Assembly: GCA_049522565.1 (NCBI GenBank)
Contig: JBEKNT010000051.1
Coordinates: 1 to 23,391 of the forward strand
Direction of reading: 5' to 3'
Origin: JASHVB01 sp049522565
Lineage (GTDB): Bacteria > Pseudomonadota > Alphaproteobacteria > Acetobacterales > Acetobacteraceae
DNA length: 23,391 nt
Below are positions 1 to 7,451 of the stretch, piece by piece (the first letter of the stretch is position 1; every line of letters starts with the position of its first letter). The translations under genes and the position numbers were made by a program. The notes beneath the pieces were generated by a model. It was not told the origin of the DNA and did not search any database. It worked only from the letters and a program-made list of their open reading frames with translations.

Positions 1-2277
1 CTCGCCAGCACCAATGCATCGGGCGGCTTCGGCGTGTTGGACATCTCGGCGGCCGGCAACCAGACGGTGAACAACCTGTCGAGCGCCTGGTACAGCGCCT
101 CGGGGACTGCGGCCGCGTCGGTCGTCCTCGGCAGCAATACGCTGACCGCGAACGCGACATCGGCGACGGTGTTCGACGGGGTGATCTCCGGCACCGGGGG
201 ATTGACCAAGACCGGCACGGCGACGCTGACGCTGGCTGGCGGCAACACCTATGCGGGCGTCACCACCATTTCCGCTGGCACGCTGGCCCTCGGCGGGCAG
301 GCGGCGGGAGCACCGGCGGCGACGGTCGGCACACTGGGCAGCGGGACGGTCACCGACAACGCCAACCTGGCGTTCACCGAGCCAAGCGCGATCACCTTCG
401 GCAACGTCATCAGCGGCACCGGCACGGTGACGCAGGATGGCCCGGGCACCGTCACGCTCAACAGCACCAACAGCTATACCGGCGGCACCATCATCACGGC
501 GGGCACGCTGGCGCTCGGCACATCGGCGGTGGTGAGTGCGCTGACGCTGGGCAGCCCGGTCGGCGGACTGGCGCTCGGCGGGTCGCGTGTGGGCACCGTG
601 GGGCCCGGGCCGATCACCGACAATGGCACCCTGGCGTTCACCGAACCCAGCGCGATCACCTTCACCAACGTCATCAGCGGCAGCGGTGGGGTGACGCAGT
701 CCGGGCCGGGCACGATCACGCTGAATGGCGCGAGCACCTACACCGGGTTGACGGAAGTGGTGGCCGGCACGCTGATCGTGGGCAGCAGCGCGGGCAACGG
801 CGCGAGCGTCGGCGGCAGCGTGCTGGTCGATGCGGGCGCCACGCTCGCCGGCTACGGCACCCTGGGCGTCGGCCAGCCCGATCCCCCCACGCTGACCAAC
901 AACGGCACCGTGATTCCGGGCGACGTGTCCGGCAGTGCGGTGGGCACGCTGTCGGTGGCCGGCAACTATGTCCAGGGCAGCGCCGGCAACCTGCTGATCG
1001 CGGTGACCCCGACGCAGGCCTCGCAACTGCGGGTCGGTGGCAGCGCCACGCTCGCGGGCACCATCACCTTCGCCTATGCGCCCGGCACCTACGTGCCGAT
1101 AACCTACACGGTGCTGGCCGCCAACGGTCCGATCAGCGGCAGGTTCGGCACGGTGGCGGAACAGGGCGCCATACCGACCGCGTTGACCCGCACTGTCGAG
1201 TACATCGCGAGCGCGTCCGACCCGGTGCTTCTCGTGCTCGGCAACCAAGCGGTCCTGGCGCCGGCCGATGACAGCATCTTCTCCGAGCAATTGTCGTCGC
1301 TGACCGCGCTCGCCGACTCAGCCGCGGCCACCTTGCTCGATGGCGGCACCGCGGCGAATGACTGCCCCATGGGCGGGGTCCCGCCGGCGCCCAGCGGGTC
1401 CGGCGCCGCGTCCACAGCATCCGCCGACATCGCCGCGCTCGCGCGCGTGATCTGCGGCAAAGGCGGCTGGATCCATGCCGATGGCACATTCCTCGGGGTG
1501 GACGGGTCCGGCGGCTACCCGAACTATCACGCCAACACCGCGGGCTTCCTGGCCGGCATCGACCGCCCGGTCGGCGACGGCGGGCTGCGCCTGGGCATCG
1601 CCGCGGGCTACGACCATCGCTGGCTGACCGACAGCGCGGGAGCCAGCGCCACGGCCGATGTCGCGCGGTTCGGTGTCTATGCGATCCAGCCGGTGGGCCC
1701 CGTCGTGCTGAATGCCGCCTTCCTCTATGGCCGTGACTGGGACACCACCAACCGGCCGACCGGCATTGGGACTGCGACCGCGCAGTACGGCGGCAACGAA
1801 TTCGCCGGCGGCGTGCGCGCCAGCCTGCCGATGACGCTGGGCGGGTTCACCGCCGTGCCGATGGGCGGCGTGCGGTTTGCCTCGGTCGGCGGGAGTTCGT
1901 TTACCGAGTCGGGGGCGGGGGCGCTCTCGGGGTTCGGCGTGTCGGGTGCGTCCGAGACACAGCTCAGTGTGATCCCCTACGCGCGGTTTGTGGTGTCGCG
2001 GGATTTCGTCATGGCATCCGGCATGACGCTCTCGCCCTATGCCGCGATCGGCTACCAGTACCAGGCGGGAACGACCGAACAGCCGGTATTGCTCACCGCT
2101 TCGGACGCAACGACGTTCAATGCGGGATCGGCCAGCCTGGATCGCAGCGCGGCGACGCTGGGGATTGGCGTTGCGGCGGGCCAGGGCAATTGGTCGGTGT
2201 TCGCGGCCTATGGCGCATTGGTCTCCGGCAACTGGCAGGAGCAGGAGGTCAACGTGGGGGTGCGGGTGGATTTCTAG
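1..2277 (+). CDS. Autotransporter, 3' part (passenger repeats plus beta-barrel domain), 5' truncated by window
   Basis: The frame is open from base 1, so the start lies upstream; the GTG at 34 is only the first internal start-like codon. The passenger part has three copies of the autotransporter-associated beta-strand repeat (about 178-294, 403-519 and 667-783), each with the pattern ISGxGxxTxxGxxTxTL, then NxYxGxTxxxAGTLxxG. A linker rich in Gly, Ala, Ser and Thr follows. From about 1456 to the stop there is a C-terminal beta-barrel with alternating aromatic/hydrophobic strands, ending in V-R-V-D-F; a terminal Phe is typical for recognition by the outer-membrane BAM machinery. Family knowledge: type V secretion, with the barrel in the outer membrane and the passenger exposed or released. 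The passenger's function cannot be told. Two long antisense ORFs are composition shadows. Confidence 0.9.
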   Translation, partial: LASTNASGGFGVLDISAAGNQTVNNLSSAWYSASGTAAASVVLGSNTLTANATSATVFDGVISGTGGLTKTGTATLTLAGGNTYAGVTTISAGTLALGGQAAGAPAATVGTLGSGTVTDNANLAFTEPSAITFGNVISGTGTVTQDGPGTVTLNSTNSYTGGTIITAGTLALGTSAVVSALTLGSPVGGLALGGSRVGTVGPGPITDNGTLAFTEPSAITFTNVISGSGGVTQSGPGTITLNGASTYTGLTEVVAGTLIVGSSAGNGASVGGSVLVDAGATLAGYGTLGVGQPDPPTLTNNGTVIPGDVSGSAVGTLSVAGNYVQGSAGNLLIAVTPTQASQLRVGGSATLAGTITFAYAPGTYVPITYTVLAANGPISGRFGTVAEQGAIPTALTRTVEYIASASDPVLLVLGNQAVLAPADDSIFSEQLSSLTALADSAAATLLDGGTAANDCPMGGVPPAPSGSGAASTASADIAALARVICGKGGWIHADGTFLGVDGSGGYPNYHANTAGFLAGIDRPVGDGGLRLGIAAGYDHRWLTDSAGASATADVARFGVYAIQPVGPVVLNAAFLYGRDWDTTNRPTGIGTATAQYGGNEFAGGVRASLPMTLGGFTAVPMGGVRFASVGGSSFTESGAGALSGFGVSGASETQLSVIPYARFVVSRDFVMASGMTLSPYAAIGYQYQAGTTEQPVLLTASDATTFNAGSASLDRSAATLGIGVAAGQGNWSVFAAYGALVSGNWQEQEVNVGVRVDF
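346..726 (+). repeat. Internal duplication in the autotransporter passenger
   Basis: The segment 346-462 is repeated at 610-726, offset by 264 bases. The copies share the peptide core LAFTEPSAITF followed by NVISG and TQxGPGT, and differ mainly by silent or conservative changes. The unit is longer than the generic beta-strand repeat, so it looks like a true recent in-frame duplication of a passenger module. Confidence 0.8.
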
Positions 2278-2308
2278 GGCGGGTTGCGGCGCGCGCGGAC
2301 AGCCGCAC

Positions 2309-2357
2309 TTGAAGGCACAGGCCGACATGTGTATATGAGACGCAATTGATACACATG
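2309..2357 (+). promoter_or_regulatory. Promoter and inverted-repeat operator of the vapBBC locus
   Basis: A perfect 9-base inverted repeat, CATGTGTAT (2326-2334) and ATACACATG (2349-2357), has a 14-base spacer and lies just upstream of the first antitoxin ATG at 2368. A promoter-like pair TTGAAG (2309-2314) and TATATG (2332-2337) is spaced by 17 bases, and the -10 overlaps the left arm. VapB-VapC complexes are known to repress their own promoters by binding such palindromes, so autoregulation is the natural reading (inference). Confidence 0.65.
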
Positions 2358-2367
2358 AGCCGACCTG

Positions 2368-2559
2368 ATGCGCGTCAACATCGATATCGACGATGCCTTG
2401 CTGGCCGAGGCGATGGAAGCGACGGGCAAGACCACCAAGCGGGCCACGGTCGAAGAGGCGCTGCGCGCGATGATCCGCGCGCGCGACCCGGCGTACCTCG
2501 CGGAGCTGTTGCTGGGCATCCGTGACGAAAGCGACCGCGACACTCAGGGGAAGCCGTGA
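2368..2559 (+). CDS. VapB-like antitoxin, first of two tandem copies
   Basis: This 63-residue protein starts MRVNIDIDD and continues with a TGKTTKRATVEEAL helix, the N-terminal ribbon-helix-helix-like pattern of VapB antitoxins of the MRTNIxIDD type. Its C-terminus (RDPAYLAELLLGIRDES) differs from the second copy and lacks the WEGDLDxMR ending that usually wraps the toxin. No strong Shine-Dalgarno is visible before the ATG at 2368. The stop overlaps the start of the next antitoxin, so the two are likely translationally coupled. It may be the remnant of a second VapBC pair that lost its toxin, or an extra DNA-binding partner. Family call is fairly sure, its role is not. Confidence 0.7.
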   Translation: MRVNIDIDDALLAEAMEATGKTTKRATVEEALRAMIRARDPAYLAELLLGIRDESDRDTQGKP

Positions 2560-2759
2560 TGCGAACGAATATCGAGATCGATGACGAGCTGCTGGCGAAG
2601 GCGATGGCGGCAAGTGGCACGAACACGAAGCGGTCGGCTGTCGATGCAGCGTTACGGCTGGTGATCAAGCTGGCACGCCAGAAGCAGGCGATCGAGAACC
2701 TGCGCGGAATCGGTTGGGAGGGCGATCTGGACGCGATGCGGGAGGGCTGGTCGAGCTGA
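2559..2759 (+). CDS. vapB: VapB antitoxin, cognate to the downstream VapC
   Basis: The 66-residue protein MRTNIEIDDELLAKAM... shows the full VapB layout: N-terminal DNA-binding strand and helices (NTKRSAVDAAL), then the C-terminal toxin-neutralising segment GWEGDLDAMR. The ATG at 2559 overlaps the previous stop (ATGA); a GTG directly before it at 2556 is in frame and would add one residue. The gap to vapC is 21 bases, in the same direction, consistent with one operon driven by the promoter near 2309. Known role: binds and inactivates VapC and represses the operon. Confidence 0.85.
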   Translation: MRTNIEIDDELLAKAMAASGTNTKRSAVDAALRLVIKLARQKQAIENLRGIGWEGDLDAMREGWSS

Positions 2760-2780
2760 CCGAACCGCAGATCCGTTCTC

Positions 2781-3170
2781 ATGCTGGTGGTGGACAGCTC
2801 CGTCTGGATCGCGAATTTTCGTGGGCTCGATACACCGGCGGTACGCAAGCTGACGCAGGCCGGTCCCGCCTCGGACCTGCTGGTCGGCGACATTGTTCTG
2901 CTGGAAGTGCTGCAAGGCGCCAGGGATCCGGGACACGCTCTGCGGATCGAGCGAATGTTGCGGGCATTCGATGTCGTTCCGATGCTGGATGCCGATCTCG
3001 CCGTGGAGGCAGCCGCGAACTACCGCCTGCTGCGCAGCCTCGGCATCACGATCCGCAAGACACCGGATTTGATCATCGGCACCTATTGCATCGAACACGG
3101 GCATAAGCTGTTGCACGACGATCGGGACTTCGAGCCGATGCGTGTGCATCTTGGACTGCAGGTGGTGTGA
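2781..3170 (+). CDS. vapC: VapC ribonuclease toxin (PIN domain)
   Basis: The 129-residue protein begins MLVVDSSVWIANF, the classic start of a VapC PIN domain. The acidic active-site set is visible: D5, E42 (in LLEVLQG), D96 (in TPDLIIG) and D114/D116 near the end (HDDRDF). Length is normal for the family. Known role: magnesium-dependent endoribonuclease that cleaves tRNA or rRNA when freed from VapB. It is the only toxin for two upstream antitoxins. It converges on aceA with a hairpin between them. Nothing suggests inactivation. Confidence 0.9.
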   Translation: MLVVDSSVWIANFRGLDTPAVRKLTQAGPASDLLVGDIVLLEVLQGARDPGHALRIERMLRAFDVVPMLDADLAVEAAANYRLLRSLGITIRKTPDLIIGTYCIEHGHKLLHDDRDFEPMRVHLGLQVV

Positions 3171-3194
3171 TGCTGCGACGGCACCCTCACCCTA

Positions 3195-3219
3195 CCCTCT
3201 CCCGCGCAGCGGGAGAGGG
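3195..3219. terminator. GC-rich hairpin between convergent vapC and aceA (REP-like)
   Basis: CCCTCTCCCGC (3195-3205) and GCGGGAGAGGG (3209-3219) form a perfect 11-base stem with a GCA loop. It lies between the converging ends of vapC and aceA. There is no T-run, so a classical intrinsic terminator is uncertain, but the position suits a bidirectional terminator or transcript stabiliser. The same CCTCTCCCGC core recurs near 9914, 10043, 21341 and 21462. Confidence 0.6.
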
Positions 3220-3233
3220 GAACCGGGGGAAAA

Positions 3234-4628
3234 CTACTTCGCGGTGACGGCCCATTCGTGGTTGTGCACCAGGCCGTCATCCTCGCCGCAATGCGTGTGC
3301 AGCACCGGCGCGTGCTCTTTGAACTGCGCCGTCTCGGTGCTGCCGGCCAGCGCCGTGGTGGAGGACTGGCCGCCCCCCGCCGCCGTCGCCACCGCGTCGA
3401 AATAGCCGACGCCCACCTCGCGCTGGTGCCGCGTTGCCGTGTAGCCGTCGTCCTCGGCAGCGAATTCGGCCTGCTGCAATTCCGAATAGGCCGCCATGCC
3501 GCGTTCCGCATAGCCGCGCGCCAGGTTGAACATCGACAGGTTCAGACTGTGGAAGCCGGCCAGCGTGACGAACTGGAACTTGTAGCCCATGCTGCCGATG
3601 TCGCGCTGGAACGTGGCGATCTTCTCCGTCGGCAGCTTCTTCTTCCAGTTGAAGCTGGGCGAGCAATTGTACGCCAGCATCTTGCCGGGGAACTGCCGGT
3701 GGATCGCGTTGGCGAAGCGCTCGGCGTCCTCCAGGTTGGGATCGCTGGTCTCCCACCACAGCAGGTCGGAGTACGGCGCGAAGGCCAGGCCGCGGGCGAT
3801 CGCGTAGTCCACGCCCATGCCGGGCCGGATGCGGAAGAAGCCTTCCGGCGTGCGGTCGTTCGAGATGAAGCGGCGGTCCCGCTCATCCACGTCGGTGGTC
3901 AGCAACTGCGCCGACTGCGCGTCGGTGCGGCACAGCAGCACGGTCTGCACGCCCTCGGTGTCGGCCGCCAGGCGCGCGGCGTTCAACGTGCGGATGTGCT
4001 GCTGGATCGGCACCAGCACCTTGCCGCCCAGGTGGCCGCACTTCTTTTCGGAGGCAAGCTGGTCCTCGAAATGCACGCCCGCGGCGCCGGCGGCGATCAT
4101 CGCCTTCATCAGCTCGAACGCGTTCAATGCGCCGCCGAACCCGGCTTCCGCGTCGGCCACGATCGGCGCCATCCAGTGGATCTCGTCGCCGCCCTCGGAG
4201 TGCGCGATCTGGTCGGCGCGGCGCAGTGCCGCGTTGATGCGCTGCACCACGTTCGGCACGGAATCGACCGGATACAGTGACTGATCCGGATACATCTGGC
4301 CCGCAGTATTGGCGTCCGCCGCAACCTGCCAGCCGGACAGGTAGATCGCCTCCAGCCCGGCCTTGACCTGCTGCACCGCCTGGTTGCCGGTGAGCGCGCC
4401 CAGCGTCGGCACGAACGGCCGCGTCTTCAGCAACTGCCACAGCCGGGCGGCGCCCATCTCCGCCAGCGTGTGGCGGATGCGGAAGCTGCCCGACAGCCGC
4501 GCGACGTCGTCCGGCGTGTAGTCCCGACGGATGCCGGCGAAGCGATCGGGATCGCCCCCGGGCGCCGGGGCCGGTGGCCGGGCGCCGGAACCGTCGGGTG
4601 CATGGGTGGGGGTGGGATGGGGACGCAT
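3234..4628 (-). CDS. aceA: Isocitrate lyase
   Basis: Isocitrate lyase splits isocitrate into glyoxylate and succinate, the first step of the glyoxylate shunt used for growth on acetate, fatty acids or stored PHB. The 464-residue protein carries the signature KKCGH (residues 195-199, catalytic Cys197) followed by LGGK. It also has substrate-region segments such as NCSPSFNWKKKL and the C-terminal STTALAGSTETAQF block. The start at 4628 has a good AGGAG eight bases upstream. The first ~28 residues are a Pro/Gly-rich extension not normally seen in the enzyme, and the C-terminus runs about 20 residues past the usual end. The regulator gene 4770-6167 is divergent, with a 141-base shared upstream region. 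No malate synthase gene is in the window. Confidence 0.95.
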   Translation of the reverse strand: MRPHPTPTHAPDGSGARPPAPAPGGDPDRFAGIRRDYTPDDVARLSGSFRIRHTLAEMGAARLWQLLKTRPFVPTLGALTGNQAVQQVKAGLEAIYLSGWQVAADANTAGQMYPDQSLYPVDSVPNVVQRINAALRRADQIAHSEGGDEIHWMAPIVADAEAGFGGALNAFELMKAMIAAGAAGVHFEDQLASEKKCGHLGGKVLVPIQQHIRTLNAARLAADTEGVQTVLLCRTDAQSAQLLTTDVDERDRRFISNDRTPEGFFRIRPGMGVDYAIARGLAFAPYSDLLWWETSDPNLEDAERFANAIHRQFPGKMLAYNCSPSFNWKKKLPTEKIATFQRDIGSMGYKFQFVTLAGFHSLNLSMFNLARGYAERGMAAYSELQQAEFAAEDDGYTATRHQREVGVGYFDAVATAAGGGQSSTTALAGSTETAQFKEHAPVLHTHCGEDDGLVHNHEWAVTAK

Positions 4629-4751
4629 CGAGGTTACTCCTGGTTCGGGCTTGCGATGGGTGAATAATTGACATTGCAGGTGCGAAGGTCACCCCTAATC
4701 TGCCAAGATGCCGCGCAATCTTGTCGCCGGCTTCACGCTGGCGGTGGCGAA

Positions 4752-4768
4752 TTTGTAAAGGATGTAAA
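4752..4768 (+). promoter_or_regulatory. Possible operator: TTTGTAAA-type half-sites before the regulator gene
   Basis: TTTGTAAA (4752-4759) is followed by a second TGTAAA (4763-4768), overlapping the AAAGGA Shine-Dalgarno (4757-4762) of the regulator gene. Regulators of the RamB/PccR group are known to bind TTTGCAAA-like sites, so this one-mismatch element could be an autoregulatory site. The spacing (9 bases) differs from the published tandem arrangement as I recall it, so this is tentative. A TTGACA at 4668-4673 has no convincing -10 partner. Confidence 0.3.
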
Positions 4769-4769
4769 A

Positions 4770-6167
4770 ATGGCCCGCGCCCTGATCGGCCGCACCGTGC
4801 GGCGGTTGCGCACCGAGCAGCGCTTGTCGCAGCAGGCGCTGGCGGTGCGGCTGGGGATTTCCGCCAGCTATCTGAACCTGATCGAGCATGACCAGCGCGC
4901 GGTGACCGCTTCGCTGCTGATCAAGCTCGGCGAGACGCTGCGGGTCGATCTGGCCACGCTGTCCGGCCGCGACGAACGCCAGCTCGAGGTCGGGCTGCGC
5001 GAGGCTTTCGCCGATCCGCTGCTGTCGGCCGACGCGGTGCCGGAAGCGGAGATCGCGGAACTGGCCGCCGCCGCACCGAATGCCGCGCGCGCCATCCAGG
5101 CATTGTATCGCGCCTGGCGGGTTGCGCGCGAGGACGCCGGTGGCATCGCGCTGCCCTCCGGCCGGCGAGTGCTGTTGCCGAATGAGGAGGCACGCGACTT
5201 CTTCGACGATCGTGCCAACCATTTCCCGTCGCTGGAGACCGCCGCGGAAGCGATCGCGAGCGAGCTGCGCGCCGCACCGGCCGAGATGAACCACGCCATC
5301 GCCGACCGGCTGCGCCGCGTGCACGGGCTGACCGTGGTGGTGCAGCCGCTGGAGGGCGCCCTGCGCCGCTACGATCCCGCCACGCGCGGCCTGGCGTTGT
5401 CGGAGATGCTGCCGCGCGAGAGCCGCGGCTTCCACCTGGCGTTCCAGCTCGCCTTGCTGGAGGTGCGCGAGGCGGTGGAAGCGGTGCTGGCCGACGCCGC
5501 GCCATCCTCGGCGGAAGCCGGCATGCTGATCCGCGTTGGATTGCTCAACTACGTGGCCGGCGCGTTGCTGATGCCCTATGCGGCGTTCCTCGACGCGGCA
5601 CGCGGATTGCGACACGACATGCAGGCGCTGGCGGCGCGTTTCGGCGTGTCGTTCGAACAAGCATGCCATCGGCTGTCCACGTTGCAGCGACCGGGCGCGC
5701 GGGGGGTGCCGTTCTTCTTCCTGCGCGTCGATCCGGCGGGCAACGTGTCGAAGCGCTTCTCCGCCGCGGGATTTCCGTTCGCGCGTTATGGCGGGTCGTG
5801 TCCGCGCTGGGTGGTGCACACCGCCTTCGCACAGCCGGGCGAGGTGCAGGTGCAGGTGGCGGAGCTGCCGGACGGCGCGGCCTATCTGTGCTTTGCGCAC
5901 ACGGTGACCCGGCCGTCGCGCGGCTGGGGCGAACCGCGGCCGGTGCACGTGGTGGCCATGGGCTGTAGCATCGCGCATGCAGAGGAGGTGGCGTATGCGG
6001 ACGGCATCGATCTGCAACGCGCCAAGGTGGGGATCGGCTTGTCATGCCGGCTGTGCGACCGGCCGGATTGCCGCAGCCGCGCCTTTCCGCCACTGGAGCA
6101 TCGGCTGGCGCTGGATCCGAACTCCGCCGGCGTGACGCCGTATCGCTTCGAGGCGCGCAGGGGGTGA
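4770..6167 (+). CDS. XRE-family short-chain fatty acyl transcriptional regulator (ScfR/RamB/PccR type)
   Basis: The protein has an N-terminal helix-turn-helix (residues ~5-60; RRLRTEQRLSQQALAVRLG, then SYLNLIEHDQR). A middle region follows in the position of the IrrE/ImmA-like domain, but with no HExxH zinc motif (GFHLAFQLALLE sits there). The C-terminal ligand-sensing domain has the conserved cysteine cluster GLSCRLCDRPDC and then RAFPPL. Family members such as RamB and PccR sense acyl-CoA-level metabolites and control acetate or propionate genes. The divergent position next to aceA suggests control of the glyoxylate shunt (inference). I chose the ATG at 4770 because AAAGGA sits seven bases upstream and the homologous helix-turn-helix begins just after it; a TTG at 4668 would add 34 residues of unlikely sequence. 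Confidence 0.88.
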   Translation: MARALIGRTVRRLRTEQRLSQQALAVRLGISASYLNLIEHDQRAVTASLLIKLGETLRVDLATLSGRDERQLEVGLREAFADPLLSADAVPEAEIAELAAAAPNAARAIQALYRAWRVAREDAGGIALPSGRRVLLPNEEARDFFDDRANHFPSLETAAEAIASELRAAPAEMNHAIADRLRRVHGLTVVVQPLEGALRRYDPATRGLALSEMLPRESRGFHLAFQLALLEVREAVEAVLADAAPSSAEAGMLIRVGLLNYVAGALLMPYAAFLDAARGLRHDMQALAARFGVSFEQACHRLSTLQRPGARGVPFFFLRVDPAGNVSKRFSAAGFPFARYGGSCPRWVVHTAFAQPGEVQVQVAELPDGAAYLCFAHTVTRPSRGWGEPRPVHVVAMGCSIAHAEEVAYADGIDLQRAKVGIGLSCRLCDRPDCRSRAFPPLEHRLALDPNSAGVTPYRFEARRG

Positions 6168-6385
6168 GCGTGGGCCGGCCAGCCAGGCGGCTACCGCGGC
6201 GACGGTTGCCAGCCAGATCGTCGTAACGCTCCGTCAGAGATTGCCTCCTGGCGTCCCCCCGCCAGACGACACTCAGGCGCGAGGCTCCACCAAACCGTTT
6301 GGTTCCGGCTCCGCCGGCTTAGGCGCATCGCGGTGGCCGGGCGGTCTCCCGCTTCACATCCGGGCGTTCCCATCGACGCCGGGGT

Positions 6386-7279
6386 TCAAGGTTTCGCGGC
6401 ACTCGTCGTGACCGACGACGCGGCGCCGCCTCCCGCCGCCGGGCTTGCCGGCGTCGTCGGGAGGGCCAACGATATGGGTGCGCCAGCTTGCGGCGCCGTC
6501 GCGGCGTTGCCTGGCGATGGCGATCCGACCGGCGTCGTAGGGGCCGCGGATGACGGCGTCGGGGTGGCAGGAGGCGTCCCGCTCAGGGCCGCCGCAACGG
6601 GAGCCGCCACGGCGGGAACCGCCGAGCTTGCCGCCGGGGGGACCGGGGACGGTGCAACCGAGACATTGGGAGACCCCACCGTCACCTCCGTCGAGGGCAG
6701 CGCCGGCGTGGTCACTGTCGGGGACGGCGTCGCGCTGGCCGATGCCGGCGGGGTGGCCGACTTGTCGGTCGCCGCCTCCTTCGCCTTGGGCGGCGTCAGC
6801 GGCTCCCCCGGCAGCGTGACCGTGTAGTCGGCCACCACGCGGGCCTGCTTGCCGCTGATCACCAGCACCTTCTGCCCGAGCGCCAGCGGCACGCTATCCC
6901 GTTGCGTCACCGAGACCAAATCGCCCTTGGTCTCTTGCACGATGTATTCGTAGGCGGTGGTGTCGCCGGTCGCATGCTCCACCCCGCTGCCGACCACCCC
7001 GCCGATCACTGACCCGCCGAGCGCCGACAGGGCAGTGATCGGGCCACCGGCATCGACCCCGGCGCCAGCGATGCCGCCCGCCGCGGCGCCAGTCACCGTC
7101 CCGAGCGCGGCGTCGGCGCTGACCGCCACCTGGCGCACCCCCACGACGACGCCTCGCTGGGTCGGGTTGGCTTGCTGCACCGCGCCGCTGGCATAGGTGT
7201 TGGGGGAATAACTCGGGCCGCAGCCGCCGAGCACCGCCAGCATGGCGGCCGCGACACCGCTGATCACTTTCCGAGTCAA
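6386..7279 (-). CDS. SlyB-like glycine-zipper outer-membrane lipoprotein with Pro/Ala/Ser/Thr tail
   Basis: The start is taken as TTG at 7279, with GGAAGGA six bases upstream; an in-frame ATG at 7339 would add 20 residues without benefit. The N-terminus LTRKVISGVAAAMLAVLGGC is a lipoprotein signal ending in an LGGC lipobox. Next comes a glycine-zipper segment (GAAAGGIAGAGVD... GGSVIGGVVGSGVE), as in SlyB/Pcp lipoproteins, and a folded segment YEYIVQETKGDLVSVTQ...VLVISGKQARVV. The last ~135 residues are low-complexity, dominated by Pro, Ala, Ser and Thr, and may span the periplasm or bind peptidoglycan (inference). Such tails are not usual for SlyB. It converges on the regulator gene. Confidence 0.8.
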   Translation of the reverse strand: MTRKVISGVAAAMLAVLGGCGPSYSPNTYASGAVQQANPTQRGVVVGVRQVAVSADAALGTVTGAAAGGIAGAGVDAGGPITALSALGGSVIGGVVGSGVEHATGDTTAYEYIVQETKGDLVSVTQRDSVPLALGQKVLVISGKQARVVADYTVTLPGEPLTPPKAKEAATDKSATPPASASATPSPTVTTPALPSTEVTVGSPNVSVAPSPVPPAASSAVPAVAAPVAAALSGTPPATPTPSSAAPTTPVGSPSPGNAATAPQAGAPISLALPTTPASPAAGGGAASSVTTSAAKP

Positions 7280-7425
7280 TCGCTGTCCTTCCCGCTTATT
7301 GTGCGGTCGCGAGATAGGCGCCTCGGGCAGCGGTGTCACCCCCCGGGCCGACCCAATCCCGATCCCGCCGGGCCGTCCCGACCCCGTCGCAATTCGCTTC
7401 CATCCACAACTGGTTCCCGCCTAGG

Positions 7426-7445
7426 CTGCTGCATTGCAGCAGGAG
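7426..7445 (+). promoter_or_regulatory. Hairpin overlapping the Shine-Dalgarno of the ATP-grasp gene
   Basis: CTGCTGC (7426-7432) and GCAGCAG (7436-7442) form a 7-base stem with an ATT loop. The right arm overlaps the AGGAG Shine-Dalgarno (7441-7445) that sits six bases before the ATG at 7452. Such pairing could dampen translation initiation of the ATP-grasp/alpha-E operon (inference). Confidence 0.4.
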
Positions 7446-7451
7446 CCAGGG

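Noticed and set aside
1318..2613. 431-codon minus-strand ORF under the autotransporter barrel
   Set aside because: It is antisense to a clear beta-barrel frame; its Arg/His/Gly-rich translation is typical of a GC-rich shadow frame.
3258..4280. 340-codon plus-strand ORF antisense to aceA
   Set aside because: aceA has full catalytic motifs on the other strand; this translation resembles no family and has shadow composition.
4658..4694. GGGTGA...TCACCC inverted repeat in the aceA-regulator intergenic region
   Set aside because: Only six-base arms 25 bases apart; expected by chance in GC-rich DNA.
4695..6017. 440-codon minus-strand ORF antisense to the ScfR-type regulator
   Set aside because: The plus frame has clear helix-turn-helix and Cys-cluster motifs; the antisense is rich in Arg, Gln and His without motifs.
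6248..6303. Hairpin CTGGCG/CGCCAG and short palindrome ACCAAACCGTTTGGT between converging genes
   Set aside because: No T-run follows and stems are short; termination is possible but not supported enough to call.
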